Assembly: GCA_023457935.1 (NCBI GenBank)
Contig: JAEXBA010000069.1
Location: 1-64,000, forward strand
From: Bacteroidota bacterium
GTDB lineage: Bacteria > Bacteroidota > Bacteroidia > Flavobacteriales > Weeksellaceae
Direction: 5' to 3'
DNA: 64,000 nt
This document shows, piece by piece, positions 25,463-34,313 of the stretch. How positions within the stretch are numbered: the first letter of the stretch is position 1; every line of letters begins with the position of its first letter. Under the pieces are notes generated by a model, which did not search any database, had not been told where the DNA came from, and saw nothing but the letters and a program-made list of their open reading frames with translations. The position numbers were made by a program, and so were the translations under genes.

Positions 25463-26614
25463 TTATCTTCCAGAGATCTGAAATCCCGAAGCCCTTCCCA
25501 GCGCATATTTTCCAAAACGCATTTTCATACGGTCCATCGCCTGGTAAAGGTTGATGAGCTCTTCGGTGTCTTCAAAAAGATTCATCTGATGACAGCCGTG
25601 AACGAGTCCCGAAAAACGCACACCAACCAAGCGCAGCCGCATTCGCCGCGTATACACTTTTCTGAAAAGCTCCAGTGCATATTTCAGCAAAGTATGATCC
25701 ACAGCGGTGTAGGGGATTTTCATCTGCTTGGTTTCCGTATCAAAATTGGCGTAACGGATTTTCACAGTGATGATGGATGTGAGCCATTTTTCCTTACGCA
25801 GCTGGAAACACAGCTGTTCCACCATTCCGGAAAGCAGATTCTGCATGTTTTCTACATCAATGCTGTCTTCAGAAAAAGTATGTTCGGTAGAAATAGATTT
25901 CCGTTCAGAATACTGTATAACCGGCGTTTCATCAATACCGTTGGCTTTTTTCCAGAGTTCGGTGCCGTTTTTTCCAATTAACTGCTGCAGAACATCAACG
26001 GGCATTTCGGAAAGCGTCTGGATTTTTCGGATTCCGATTCTTGAAAGAAGTTGGTAAGTTACACTTCCTACCATCGGAATTTTCTTTACTGAAAGCGGAT
26101 TCAGGAAATTCTGAATCTGCAGGTCTTCTACCTGAAATTTTCCGACAGGTTTGGATTCTCCGGTTCCGATTTTGGAAACGGTTTTGTTATTGGAAAGTGC
26201 AAAACTGATGGGAAGTCCGGTTTCCTTCATCACTGTATCGGCAATTTCGGTTGTCCATTTATAGCAGCCGAAAAACTTATCCATTCCGGAAAGATCCAGA
26301 TAAAACTCGTCTACGCTTGCTTTCTCCATCACGGGAACTTTTTCCTGAATAATTTCAGTAACTTCATGGGACATCTGCGAGTATAATTCCATATCGCCGC
26401 GGATTACTTTTGCATCGGGACAGAGCCGGAGCGCCATTTTCATCGGCATGGCCGAACGTACACCGAAAAAACGGGTTTCATACGAACATGAAGCCACCAC
26501 GCCGCGTTCTCCGCCACCGATAATGACAGGTTTTCCGATGAGTTCGGGATGTTTTTTTCTTTCGCAGGACACAAAAAATGTATCCAGATCCATGTGGACA
26601 ATCGCACGTTTCAT
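25463..26614 (-). CDS. dinB: DNA polymerase IV (Y family)
   Basis: 383 residues. Catalytic residues are Asp9 and Asp11 (HMDLDTFFVSCE) and Asp102/Glu103 (ASVDEFYLDL). YETRFFGVRSAMP is the finger motif; little-finger features follow (VKIRYANFDTET). The tail ends in MRFGKYALGRASGFQI, as in other Bacteroidota DinB proteins. It performs error-prone translesion synthesis. It is divergent from an S24/XRE regulator over a shared operator at 26659-26677, with its own TAATTTTG box 5 bases before the ATG. Confidence 0.94.
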   Translation of the reverse strand: MKRAIVHMDLDTFFVSCERKKHPELIGKPVIIGGGERGVVASCSYETRFFGVRSAMPMKMALRLCPDAKVIRGDMELYSQMSHEVTEIIQEKVPVMEKASVDEFYLDLSGMDKFFGCYKWTTEIADTVMKETGLPISFALSNNKTVSKIGTGESKPVGKFQVEDLQIQNFLNPLSVKKIPMVGSVTYQLLSRIGIRKIQTLSEMPVDVLQQLIGKNGTELWKKANGIDETPVIQYSERKSISTEHTFSEDSIDVENMQNLLSGMVEQLCFQLRKEKWLTSIITVKIRYANFDTETKQMKIPYTAVDHTLLKYALELFRKVYTRRMRLRLVGVRFSGLVHGCHQMNLFEDTEELINLYQAMDRMKMRFGKYALGRASGFQISGR

Positions 26615-26619
26615 GAGAA

Positions 26620-26627
26620 CAAAATTA
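26620..26627 (-). promoter_or_regulatory. -7 box of dinB
   Basis: On the minus strand TAATTTTG lies here, 31 bases from the operator edge at 26659, exactly as for the dnaE-like gene. It is only 5 bases from the ATG, so the mRNA may be nearly leaderless. Confidence 0.5.
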
Positions 26628-26650
26628 TTATGATTTGTATCAAAATTTTG

Positions 26651-26658
26651 TATATTTG
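26651..26658 (+). promoter_or_regulatory. -7 box of the S24/XRE regulator gene
   Basis: TATATTTG matches TAnnTTTG and directly abuts the operator that begins at 26659, so a bound repressor would cover the transcription start. Confidence 0.55.
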
Positions 26659-26677
26659 TTGTTATAAATTATAGCAA
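26659..26677. promoter_or_regulatory. Shared operator between dinB and the S24/XRE regulator
   Basis: TTGTTATAAATTATAGCAA is a palindrome with a single mismatch (arms TTGTTATAA and TTGCTATAA, one central base). Its reverse complement shares 15 consecutive bases, TTGCTATAATTTATA, with the site before the dnaE-like gene at 14053. Confidence 0.7.
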
Positions 26678-27450
26678 TGTCAATATTAGCAGATAACATG
26701 CGCTATCTCCGGGCGCAACTCAATTTTTCGCAGCAGAAGGTGGCCGACAGTCTTATTATTACGCGGGGAAGATATGCCAAATACGAGGACGGAGCTTCGG
26801 AACCGCCGATTGAAATTCTGCTGAAAATCTCAAAATATTTCAAAATCAGTATTGATCTTCTGGTTTCCATCGACATCCGGAAATATCCGCTGGAAGAAAT
26901 CATCCGGCTTCCCGACAACCGTATTGTTCTGCCGATAAAAGTGGATACTTCAGGGGAAAACCGCATCGAAATTATTCCGCACAAAGCGAGTATGGGTTAC
27001 CTGAACGGCTACAGCGATCCGGAATATATTGAAAGTCTGCAGCAGATTCATCTTCCGTTTCTGAGTACGGGAAAATACCGTGCTTTTCCTGCAGGCGGAG
27101 ATTCGATGCCGCCGTTTCGGGACGGAACTTTTATTGTAGGAAAATACCTGGAAACTCCCGATGATCTGAAAAAGAACAAAACCTACATTTTTGTAACGCG
27201 CAACGAAGGAATTGTTTACAAAAGATTTGTGAAACGTCTTGAAAAGGGTATTTATGTGAGTTCGGACAATACTTTTTATGAACCATACGAAATTCCGTTC
27301 GCCGATCTGCTTGAAATCTGGGAATACGCCTGCAGTATTTCCACGGAAGAATTCGAGCCGGAGCAGTTCAGTTCCAGCCAGATTACAAGGATGATCAGTG
27401 AACTGAAAACAGATCTGAAGCGGATGGAGAAGAAACTTTCGGAAAAATAA
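26677..27450 (+). CDS. XRE-family regulator with S24 (LexA/CI-like) peptidase domain
   Basis: 257 residues. An XRE helix-turn-helix at about 7-62 (QQKVADSLIITRGRYAKYEDGAS shape) precedes an S24 domain with nucleophile Ser143 (GGDSMPPFRDG) and general-base Lys182 (VYKRF). The likely self-cleavage site is Met106-Gly107 in KASMGYLNGY, where LexA has Ala-Gly. By family it should repress until DNA damage triggers autoproteolysis. Its own operator overlaps its start codon, and it is divergent from dinB. A second in-frame ATG at 26698 is an alternative start. Confidence 0.88.
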   Translation: MSILADNMRYLRAQLNFSQQKVADSLIITRGRYAKYEDGASEPPIEILLKISKYFKISIDLLVSIDIRKYPLEEIIRLPDNRIVLPIKVDTSGENRIEIIPHKASMGYLNGYSDPEYIESLQQIHLPFLSTGKYRAFPAGGDSMPPFRDGTFIVGKYLETPDDLKKNKTYIFVTRNEGIVYKRFVKRLEKGIYVSSDNTFYEPYEIPFADLLEIWEYACSISTEEFEPEQFSSSQITRMISELKTDLKRMEKKLSEK

Positions 27451-27471
27451 TTCAGATTTCAGAAAAAAAAG

Positions 27472-27503
27472 TTCCCAATATGGGAATTTTTGCACTATAT
27501 TTG
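27472..27503 (+). promoter_or_regulatory. Promoter and operator of higBA
   Basis: A perfect palindrome TTCCCA, ATA, TGGGAA occupies 27472-27486. The -7 box TATATTTG follows at 27496-27503. The palindrome lies where the antitoxin of such systems normally binds to repress its own operon. Confidence 0.6.
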
Positions 27504-27514
27504 TTTAATCAGTT

Positions 27515-27808
27515 ATGAGAGTCATTGCTAAGAAGATATTGCGGGAGTTTTGGCAGAAACATCCTGACTGCGAACAGCAGCTGAAATCGTGGTTTAAAGA
27601 AGCGGTTAAAGCAGAATGGAAAAATCCAAATGATATCAAAGCAGAATATCCTTCAGCAAGTATTTTGAATGAAAACCGAATCTGTTTTAATATTAAAGGA
27701 AATCACTATCGGTTGATTGTTAAAATTAACTACGATTATGAGATGGTTTGGATACGGTTTATTGGAACACACAGCCAATATGATAAAATAAATGCAGAAA
27801 AAATTTAA
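27515..27808 (+). CDS. higB: Type II toxin, HigB family
   Basis: 97 residues, a RelE-fold mRNA interferase of the HigB_toxin family. It has the N-terminal REFWQKHPDCEQQLKSWF, and a C-terminal core with YRLIVKINYDYEMVWIRFIGTHSQYDKI. In this family the toxin gene comes first. It is followed 4 bases later by an XRE antitoxin. Confidence 0.9.
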   Translation: MRVIAKKILREFWQKHPDCEQQLKSWFKEAVKAEWKNPNDIKAEYPSASILNENRICFNIKGNHYRLIVKINYDYEMVWIRFIGTHSQYDKINAEKI

Positions 27809-27812
27809 AGAA

Positions 27813-28169
27813 ATGAACATTAAGCCGATAAAAACAGAAAAAGACTATCAACAGGCACTTCAGCGTCTTGAAGAAATTTTTGATGCAAAAAAAGGAACAA
27901 GAGAAGGCGATGAACTCGAAATTCTCGGGATTCTTATTGAAAATTACGAAAATGACTATTTTCCTATAGATTTGCCGGATCCGGTGGAAGCGATAAAATT
28001 CAGAATGGAGCAAATGGATTATACACAAAAAGATCTTGCTGAGTTAATGGGTCTGAAAAGCCGGGCGAGTGAAATTCTGAACAGAAAAAGAAAGCTTTCT
28101 TTAGAGATGATCAGAAATTTAAGCGAAAAACTTAAAATTCCGACCGAAGTTTTAATTCAGCATTATTAA
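27813..28169 (+). CDS. higA: Antitoxin, HigA-type XRE protein
   Basis: 118 residues. An N-terminal dimer/toxin-binding part (YQQALQRLEEIFDAKKGTREGDE) precedes a helix-turn-helix at about 62-110 (YTQKDLAELMGLKSRASEILN). An upstream start at 27792 would overlap the toxin gene; the ATG at 27813 after AAAGAA is preferred. It should neutralise HigB and repress the operon through the palindrome at 27472. Confidence 0.9.
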   Translation: MNIKPIKTEKDYQQALQRLEEIFDAKKGTREGDELEILGILIENYENDYFPIDLPDPVEAIKFRMEQMDYTQKDLAELMGLKSRASEILNRKRKLSLEMIRNLSEKLKIPTEVLIQHY

Positions 28170-28248
28170 ACATACGCTTTACCAACAGAAAATATTTCTG
28201 CAGGTGTTTTCATTTTTTACTTAAAACTTATTTCCCTATTTTTGACCA

Positions 28249-29930
28249 ATGGAAAATTTCATCGTATCCGCCCGCAAATACCGTCCGCAAGAGTTTGAAA
28301 CTGTTGTCGGGCAGTCGCACATTACCGATACTTTGGAACACGCCATTGATAACAGTCAGTTAGCTCAGGCAATGCTGTTCTGCGGTCCGCGTGGAGTAGG
28401 TAAAACAACCTGTGCAAGGATTTTAGCCCGTAAAATCAATGAGAAAGACGGTTCAACTTCGGAAGACGGTTTTGCGTACAATATTTACGAGTTAGATGCC
28501 GCTTCCAACAACTCTGTGGACGATATCCGTGATCTTACCGATCAGGTTCGTTTTGCGCCGCAGGTAGGGAAATACAAAGTGTATATTATTGACGAGGTTC
28601 ACATGCTTTCGTCTGCCGCTTTCAATGCATTCCTGAAAACACTGGAAGAACCGCCGGCTCATGCCATTTTCATCCTGGCGACTACGGAAAAACACAAAAT
28701 TATTCCGACGATTCTTTCAAGATGTCAGATTTACGATTTCAAAAGGATTACGATTGAAGACATCCAGGAACATCTAAGAAAAATTGCCGAAAAAGAAGCG
28801 GTGAAATATGAAGACGATGCGCTCTATCTGATTGCCCAGAAAGCAGACGGCGCACTTCGTGATGCACTTTCCATATTCGACCGCTTATCAACCTTCACGC
28901 AAAAGAATATTACGCTTGAAAAAGCTGCTGAAGTACTGAATATTCTGGATTACGACCAGTATCTCAATATTGTGGATCTGGCTCATCAGAATACTATTCC
29001 TGAAGTTCTGAAATCCTTCAACGAAATTGTAAAAAAAGGATTTGATCCGCATATTTTTATTGCCGGTCTTGGAAATCATTTCCGTGATCTGATGATGGCT
29101 CAGAACGCTTCCACTCTTAATTTAATTGAAGTAGGAGAGAAGACAAAAGTGAAATTTGGCGAACAGAGCAAAAACTGGACGGCACAGCAGCTTATCGACG
29201 CCATTGAAATCTGCAATCATGCGGACATCAATTATAAAAACTCAAAAAATCCGCGTCTTACAGTAGAAATTGCACTGATGCAGCTGGCGAGTCTCACTGC
29301 AAACGGCAACGACGTTAAAAAAAAAAGTTCCTGATTTTAGCGCCTCTGCTTAAGGAAATTTCAAAAGAACTCGTTCAGAAAAAAGAAGAAAAACCAGTCG
29401 CGGAACCGGAAAAGCCGGAATTACCGGTTATAAAAACTGCTGAAAAACCGCTTCTTCAACAGAAAGATCAGCCGAAATCCCGTTTCAGCATCAATGCCAA
29501 ACTGGAAAAAAAGGAAGAAGAAGAGACCGAAAACATCCATCAGCTCAACAAAGAAGAGCTTCCCAACAATCATTTTACCGAAACCGATTTACAGACGGAA
29601 TGGAAGAAATTTCTGAACGAAATTCAGCATCAGGATGCCGTGGTTTTCAATGCTATTTCCGGATTTCAGCTGAGTAAAGCAGATGAAGATACCGTTCGCG
29701 TACATTATCCTTCCGACACCGCAAAAGCTGAATTTGATAAAGTAAGCGGAGATTTCTTCAGTAAATTCAAGCATAAAGTCAATCACCACCGCATCGAAGT
29801 GGAATACAAAAACGATTTCAACAAAATGAAAAAAGAAATTGTTACAAAACGGACAATTTTCGAGAAATATGCCGAAATCAATCCTGTCCTCCGGGATTTG
29901 GATGATTTGTTTAAATTTGATTTTAATTAA
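28249..29930 (+). CDS. dnaX: DNA polymerase III subunit gamma/tau, with frame change at a ten-A run
   Basis: The first frame gives 361 residues ending VKKKSS, then TGA at 29332. It has the AAA+ clamp-loader core: Walker A GPRGVGKTT, IIDEVHML Walker B and a LSRCQ sensor. The tau part continues in the -1 frame, from AAG TTC CTG at 29325 to a stop at 29928-29930. Its Glu/Lys/Pro-rich linker and C-terminal domain would make 560 residues in all. Ten A residues at 29317-29326 lie at the junction. This may be programmed slippage giving gamma and tau, as in E. coli or Thermus, or a one-A assembly error. The zinc-module cysteines of enterobacterial DnaX are absent. Confidence 0.88.
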
Positions 29931-29949
29931 AGCCGCTGACAATTAGAAG

Positions 29950-31029
29950 ATGGACTTAAAAAATCTTAACAATACGTGGATTAACGAATTTCCACAACCG
30001 CTCATCATTGCCGGTCCGTGCAGTGCCGAAAGCGAAAAACAGATGCTGGAAACAGCTGAAAGAATAAAAAAATCCGGAGCCAACGTTCCGGTTTTCCGTG
30101 CAGGAATATGGAAGCCGCGTACCAAGCCCAACGGTTTTGAAGGCGTTGGAACTATCGGTCTCAACTGGCTGAAAAAGGTTAAGGAAGAATTCGGTTTTAA
30201 GACTACAACAGAAGTCGCGAACCGTCTTCACGTAGAAGCTGCTCTGGAAGCCGATTTAGATATTCTGTGGATTGGCGCACGTTCAACGGTAAATCCTTTC
30301 ACCGTGCAGGAAATTGCAGAAGCGCTGAAAGGAACTCAGAAAACTGTTTTGGTGAAAAACCCTGTAAATCCGGATCTGGCCTTATGGATTGGCGCTTTGG
30401 AACGGCTGTTGGCTCAGGGAATTGAAAATCTGGGCGTCATTCACCGCGGATTTTCATCCTATCAGAAAAGTAAATACCGCAATGTTCCGAACTGGCAGAT
30501 TGCACTGGATTTCAAAAATGAATTTCCAAATATTCCTATAATTGTCGATCCTTCACATATCTGCGGCAACAGAACCCATCTTGCGGCTGTTGCACAGGAA
30601 GCCATGAATATGGGATACCATGGTGTGATGATTGAAACACACCGCGATCCGGACGCAGCATGGAGCGATGCGGCACAGCAGATTACACCTGAAGTACTGG
30701 CTGAACTTATTCAGCATCTGAAAATCAGAACGGCCGATATTTCCGGATTTGACGAAGAAATGGGAAGACACCGAACGCTGATTTCCGATCTGGATTTCCA
30801 GCTGATTGAACTGCTTTCACAAAGAATGAAGATTTCCGAGAAAATCGGTAAACTGAAGAAGGAAAACAATATTGCTATTTTTCAGCCGGACCGGTGGAAA
30901 TTCATTACAGAATATGCTCATCAAAAAGCGGATGAAACCGGCATGTCTCCGGAATTTGTCGAAAAGATTTTCAAAGCGATACACGAGGAATCCATCGAGG
31001 TTCAAAATAACATCATGATTGATTCCTGA
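29950..31029 (+). CDS. Bifunctional DAHP synthase / chorismate mutase
   Basis: 359 residues. N-terminal DAHP synthase: GPCSAES, KPRTKPNGFEGVG, HRGFSSYQKSKYRN, VDPSHICGNR and a metal-binding ETHRDPD. An AroQ-type chorismate mutase sits at about 265-359 (LIELLSQRMKISEKIGKLK). It catalyses the first step of the shikimate pathway and the branch to prephenate, the fused form common in Bacteroidota. It begins 19 bases after dnaX and ends 2 bases before rsgA. Confidence 0.93.
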   Translation: MDLKNLNNTWINEFPQPLIIAGPCSAESEKQMLETAERIKKSGANVPVFRAGIWKPRTKPNGFEGVGTIGLNWLKKVKEEFGFKTTTEVANRLHVEAALEADLDILWIGARSTVNPFTVQEIAEALKGTQKTVLVKNPVNPDLALWIGALERLLAQGIENLGVIHRGFSSYQKSKYRNVPNWQIALDFKNEFPNIPIIVDPSHICGNRTHLAAVAQEAMNMGYHGVMIETHRDPDAAWSDAAQQITPEVLAELIQHLKIRTADISGFDEEMGRHRTLISDLDFQLIELLSQRMKISEKIGKLKKENNIAIFQPDRWKFITEYAHQKADETGMSPEFVEKIFKAIHEESIEVQNNIMIDS

Positions 31030-31031
31030 TT

Positions 31032-31958
31032 TTGAAAGGTCTTATTACAAAATCCACGGGCAGTTGGTATCAGGTGATGGAATTTGATACCGGAAACCTC
31101 TATGAGGCGCGGATCCGCGGTAAATTTAAACTGATTAAAACGCGGCTGACAAATCCGCTTGCGGTTGGCGACCATGTTGAGTTTGAACTAGAAGCAGACA
31201 GTGTCGCATGGATTACGAAAATTGAACCGCGCAAGAATTATCTGATCCGAAAATCGGTCAATCTTTCAAAGGAAGCACACATCATTGCATCAAATATTGA
31301 TGTTGCGTGCTTTATTTATACCTTAAAATTTCCCGAAACTTCTCTTGGATTTCTTGACCGTTTTCTCGCCTGCTGCGAAGCGTACAACATTCATCCACTG
31401 ATTCTTTTCAATAAAACGGATCTTTTAAGTGCAGAAGAACTTGAAATCGTAGAGAACATTGGCGAACTTTATGCAAATATCGGATACGAAACGCTGCGTA
31501 CTTCCTCTGTTTCCGGTGAAAATCTTGACTTTCTACGTGAGATTATTACGGATAAAGTTTCGGTGTTTTTCGGACATTCGGGTTCAGGAAAATCAACATT
31601 GGTGAATGCCTTACAACCGAATTTAAACCTGAAAACCGGTGAGATTTCTGATGTTCATTTAAAGGGTAAACACACCACGACTTTTGCCCAGATGCATTTC
31701 TGGAAATTCGGCGGAAGCGTAATTGATACTCCGGGAGTCCGTGAATTTGCAATGATTGATGTTGAGAAAGAAGAAATTCAGCATTATTTTCCGGAAATTT
31801 TCGAAACCGGCCGAAACTGCAAATACCACAACTGTATGCACATCAACGAACCCAAATGCGCAGTTCTTGAAGGCCTCGAGCAGGGAAATATTGAGGAAAC
31901 CCGCTACATTACTTATCTGAAACTGATGGAAGAAGCGGAAGAAATGTCGCAGAAATAA
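31032..31958 (+). CDS. rsgA: Ribosome small subunit-dependent GTPase A
   Basis: 308 residues starting from a TTG 2 bases after the preceding stop; no nearby ATG fits the conserved MKGLITKSTGSWY-type start. An OB domain leads. The circularly permuted GTPase order is G4 (NKTD), G1 (GHSGSGKST), G3 (DTPGVREF). The zinc-binding tail has Cys and His in NCKYHNCMH and EPKCAV. It assists maturation of the 30S subunit. Confidence 0.94.
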   Translation: MKGLITKSTGSWYQVMEFDTGNLYEARIRGKFKLIKTRLTNPLAVGDHVEFELEADSVAWITKIEPRKNYLIRKSVNLSKEAHIIASNIDVACFIYTLKFPETSLGFLDRFLACCEAYNIHPLILFNKTDLLSAEELEIVENIGELYANIGYETLRTSSVSGENLDFLREIITDKVSVFFGHSGSGKSTLVNALQPNLNLKTGEISDVHLKGKHTTTFAQMHFWKFGGSVIDTPGVREFAMIDVEKEEIQHYFPEIFETGRNCKYHNCMHINEPKCAVLEGLEQGNIEETRYITYLKLMEEAEEMSQK

Positions 31959-31988
31959 TCTGTAACATTTTTTAGCACTTTTTGTTTA

Positions 31989-33446
31989 TTAACGGTATCT
32001 GCTGTGTTCCTTGTTTTTCGTAAACCTTTTTGTAATCGGCTTCAGCAGCGCTTTGTATTTTTCAGCATCGAATAACTGAGAGTCTGTAAGTGCCTTCTGC
32101 GTCATCCATACGCCGAACGGAAAAAGGATAATGTTCGGAAGCCAGGCCGCCAGATAAGGATTCAGTTTGCCTTTCCATGCTGCATTTTCAACAGAAAGAT
32201 TCAGAACGTAGAAAATGATGAAGATGATGATGGCGATAACTACCGGAAGTCCCATTCCGCCTTTACGGATAATCGATCCCAAACTCGCTCCAATCATAAA
32301 AAAGATAATACAGGTAACCGAATAGGAAATAATCCGCTGCTGGTACATCACCATTTTGTTGTGTGATTTTACAATCGGCTCAATTTCGGCGCGACGGTTT
32401 TTTACACTTATTTTCATGTTCTCCAGTTTGTTGTAAGCTGCAAAAAGCACTTCATTTTTCCGGTCCTGCTTCAGCGTATCAATCTTCAGCTGTGGTTTTA
32501 CAAAATTTTTAGCCGGTTTGGTTTTTTCAATATAAAGAACAGAATTGTTGGCCTGTGTAACAAGATCGGTGTTGATGGATTTGAAGGTTTCGCGTTTTTC
32601 GCTGCGGTCTTTAACGATGGCGTCATTCAGCTGGTTATAAGTTTTGAAACGGTAATCGTCGGTAATACGTTCTTCCTCGATGGCTTTGTCGATAACTTCA
32701 GAAATATCAAAATGTGAAGTAAGGGTGTCGAATTTAATGGCCTGATCGGGCTGTTTCATTCTTTCCTGCATGTTTTTGTTGGCAATTTCTTCCTCAAAAA
32801 CATAACCGTTGTACAGGACAAGTTTCAGATAACTTTTGTGTTCTGCCTGTACAAATTTCCCTTTTTGGGCTACAATCGACTGTTGATTCTGGTAAGAGTT
32901 GGCCTTTTTATGTACAAATACACCCTCAACATTTTCTCCCTGTTCGCCATGTATTTTATCAAATTTAACAAGGTAATCCGGAATCTGGTCGATAAACTGT
33001 CCCGGTGTGAAATTCAGTGCCGGCTTTGTTGCAGCGATATTGAAAAGCATATTTTTTGCCTTCCGCTGAAAATCCGGAATAATATTATTGGAAAAGAAAA
33101 AAAGCATGACGGAGAGCATCAGCGTTACAAAAAACAGCGGCGCCATAATCCGGGTAAGCGAGATTCCCGCAGCTTTCATTGCCGCAAGCTCGTACCGTTC
33201 ACCAAATTCCCCGAATGTCATAATGGAAGACAAGAGTATAGTTAGCGGCAGAACCAAACTCACCACACTTACACCCATGTAAAAAAGAAGTTTAAGAATT
33301 TCCCAGTAGCTCAGACCTTTTCCCATGAACTGCCCAAGCTGAATCCAGATAATGTTTACAATAAAAATGAAAAACAGTACACTGAATATGAAAAAGAACG
33401 GCCCGAAAAAGGTTTTGATGATATACTGGTCTAATTTCTTTAACAT
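31989..33446 (-). CDS. LptF/LptG family permease
   Basis: 485 residues with the YjgP/YjgQ layout: membrane helices within 15-120, a large periplasmic beta-jellyroll part at about 130-370, and further helices at about 375-465. N-terminal pattern: LDQYIIKTFFGPFFFIFSVLF. By family it is one of the two permeases that extract lipopolysaccharide from the inner membrane. It is divergent neither from rsgA nor lolA; a 67-base gap separates it from the lolA-like gene upstream, so they may be co-transcribed. Confidence 0.9.
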   Translation of the reverse strand: MLKKLDQYIIKTFFGPFFFIFSVLFFIFIVNIIWIQLGQFMGKGLSYWEILKLLFYMGVSVVSLVLPLTILLSSIMTFGEFGERYELAAMKAAGISLTRIMAPLFFVTLMLSVMLFFFSNNIIPDFQRKAKNMLFNIAATKPALNFTPGQFIDQIPDYLVKFDKIHGEQGENVEGVFVHKKANSYQNQQSIVAQKGKFVQAEHKSYLKLVLYNGYVFEEEIANKNMQERMKQPDQAIKFDTLTSHFDISEVIDKAIEEERITDDYRFKTYNQLNDAIVKDRSEKRETFKSINTDLVTQANNSVLYIEKTKPAKNFVKPQLKIDTLKQDRKNEVLFAAYNKLENMKISVKNRRAEIEPIVKSHNKMVMYQQRIISYSVTCIIFFMIGASLGSIIRKGGMGLPVVIAIIIFIIFYVLNLSVENAAWKGKLNPYLAAWLPNIILFPFGVWMTQKALTDSQLFDAEKYKALLKPITKRFTKNKEHSRYR

Positions 33447-33513
33447 CCGCCAAAATTAAGAAAAAGCCACAAAGAAAACTTTGTGACTTTTATATTTTAT
33501 TATTTTTTGTGAT

Positions 33514-34161
33514 TTAAAGTTCGGTAACAATATAATTCTGGAATTTTCCTTTGTCGAACGTAAACATGTCTGCTGCCAAAGTCTGATTCTCTTTATAATC
33601 CTTGATCGCGATTACCGAAACATCTTTATTGGTCCCGTGCTGTTCCAGTTTAACCATCTGCTTCTTTACAGGGTCTACGAACAGGTAAACATGCTTCAGT
33701 CCGTTACTTTTTACCGGCGTAAGTTTGATGAACTCAGTATTCACTCCGTTCACTTTTTTCTTTCCAACATATGAAACGTTGAAATCCTTACGGTAACTGG
33801 TAAGATAGTTAATAGGAGAGAACATTGCATCCGATCCGTTAGGTTTGGCAACCGTTACTTCCTGATCTTCCTCATTGATGTTGTAAATCTTATTGCCGTC
33901 ATAAATCTGCTCGGTTCCCATAATTTTCAGTTTATACTTGTCGCCGGCTGCATAGTAAATTCCGGGTTCGGTTTTGGTAACCTGACCGTTGGTTCCGGAT
34001 CCGAAAGTAAATTTGAAATACGAGTTCTGTTTCGCTTTATAGTTTGCCGTTACTGCATCAAGAATCTGTCTGGATTTCGTATCGATTTTCTGGGCTGAAG
34101 TCATCATGATTCCTCCAACTGCCATTGTTCCCACAATAATTTTATGTAATAAGTTTTTCAT
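33514..34161 (-). CDS. Outer membrane lipoprotein carrier protein LolA-like
   Basis: 215 residues with a signal peptide ending GGIMMTSAQ. The mature part fits the LolA beta-barrel fold: ILDAVTANYKAKQNSYFKFTF, GIYYAAGDKYKLKIMG, QIYDGNKIYNIN, VYLFVDPVKKQMVKLE. The periplasmic chaperone carries lipoproteins to the outer membrane. It lies between ftsK and the LptF/G permease, all on the minus strand. Confidence 0.87.
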   Translation of the reverse strand: MKNLLHKIIVGTMAVGGIMMTSAQKIDTKSRQILDAVTANYKAKQNSYFKFTFGSGTNGQVTKTEPGIYYAAGDKYKLKIMGTEQIYDGNKIYNINEEDQEVTVAKPNGSDAMFSPINYLTSYRKDFNVSYVGKKKVNGVNTEFIKLTPVKSNGLKHVYLFVDPVKKQMVKLEQHGTNKDVSVIAIKDYKENQTLAADMFTFDKGKFQNYIVTEL

Positions 34162-34313
34162 TTTTTCTTTATTTACTTTTTTGATTGAAATAAATGCCGA
34201 AAGTTAAACCTTTGTTTGATTTTAATCACTTTCAGGGCTTTATTTCCAAATACCATTCCAAAGAATTTTAACAATTCATAAAATTCTTTAAAAAAGCCTT
34301 AAATCAGAAGGAT

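Noticed and set aside
26651..26677. Promoter-like boxes only a few bases from ATG (also at 28237 before dnaX) as proof of leaderless genes
   Set aside because: TAnnTTTG occurs by chance in AT-rich DNA; without mapped transcription starts this cannot be claimed.
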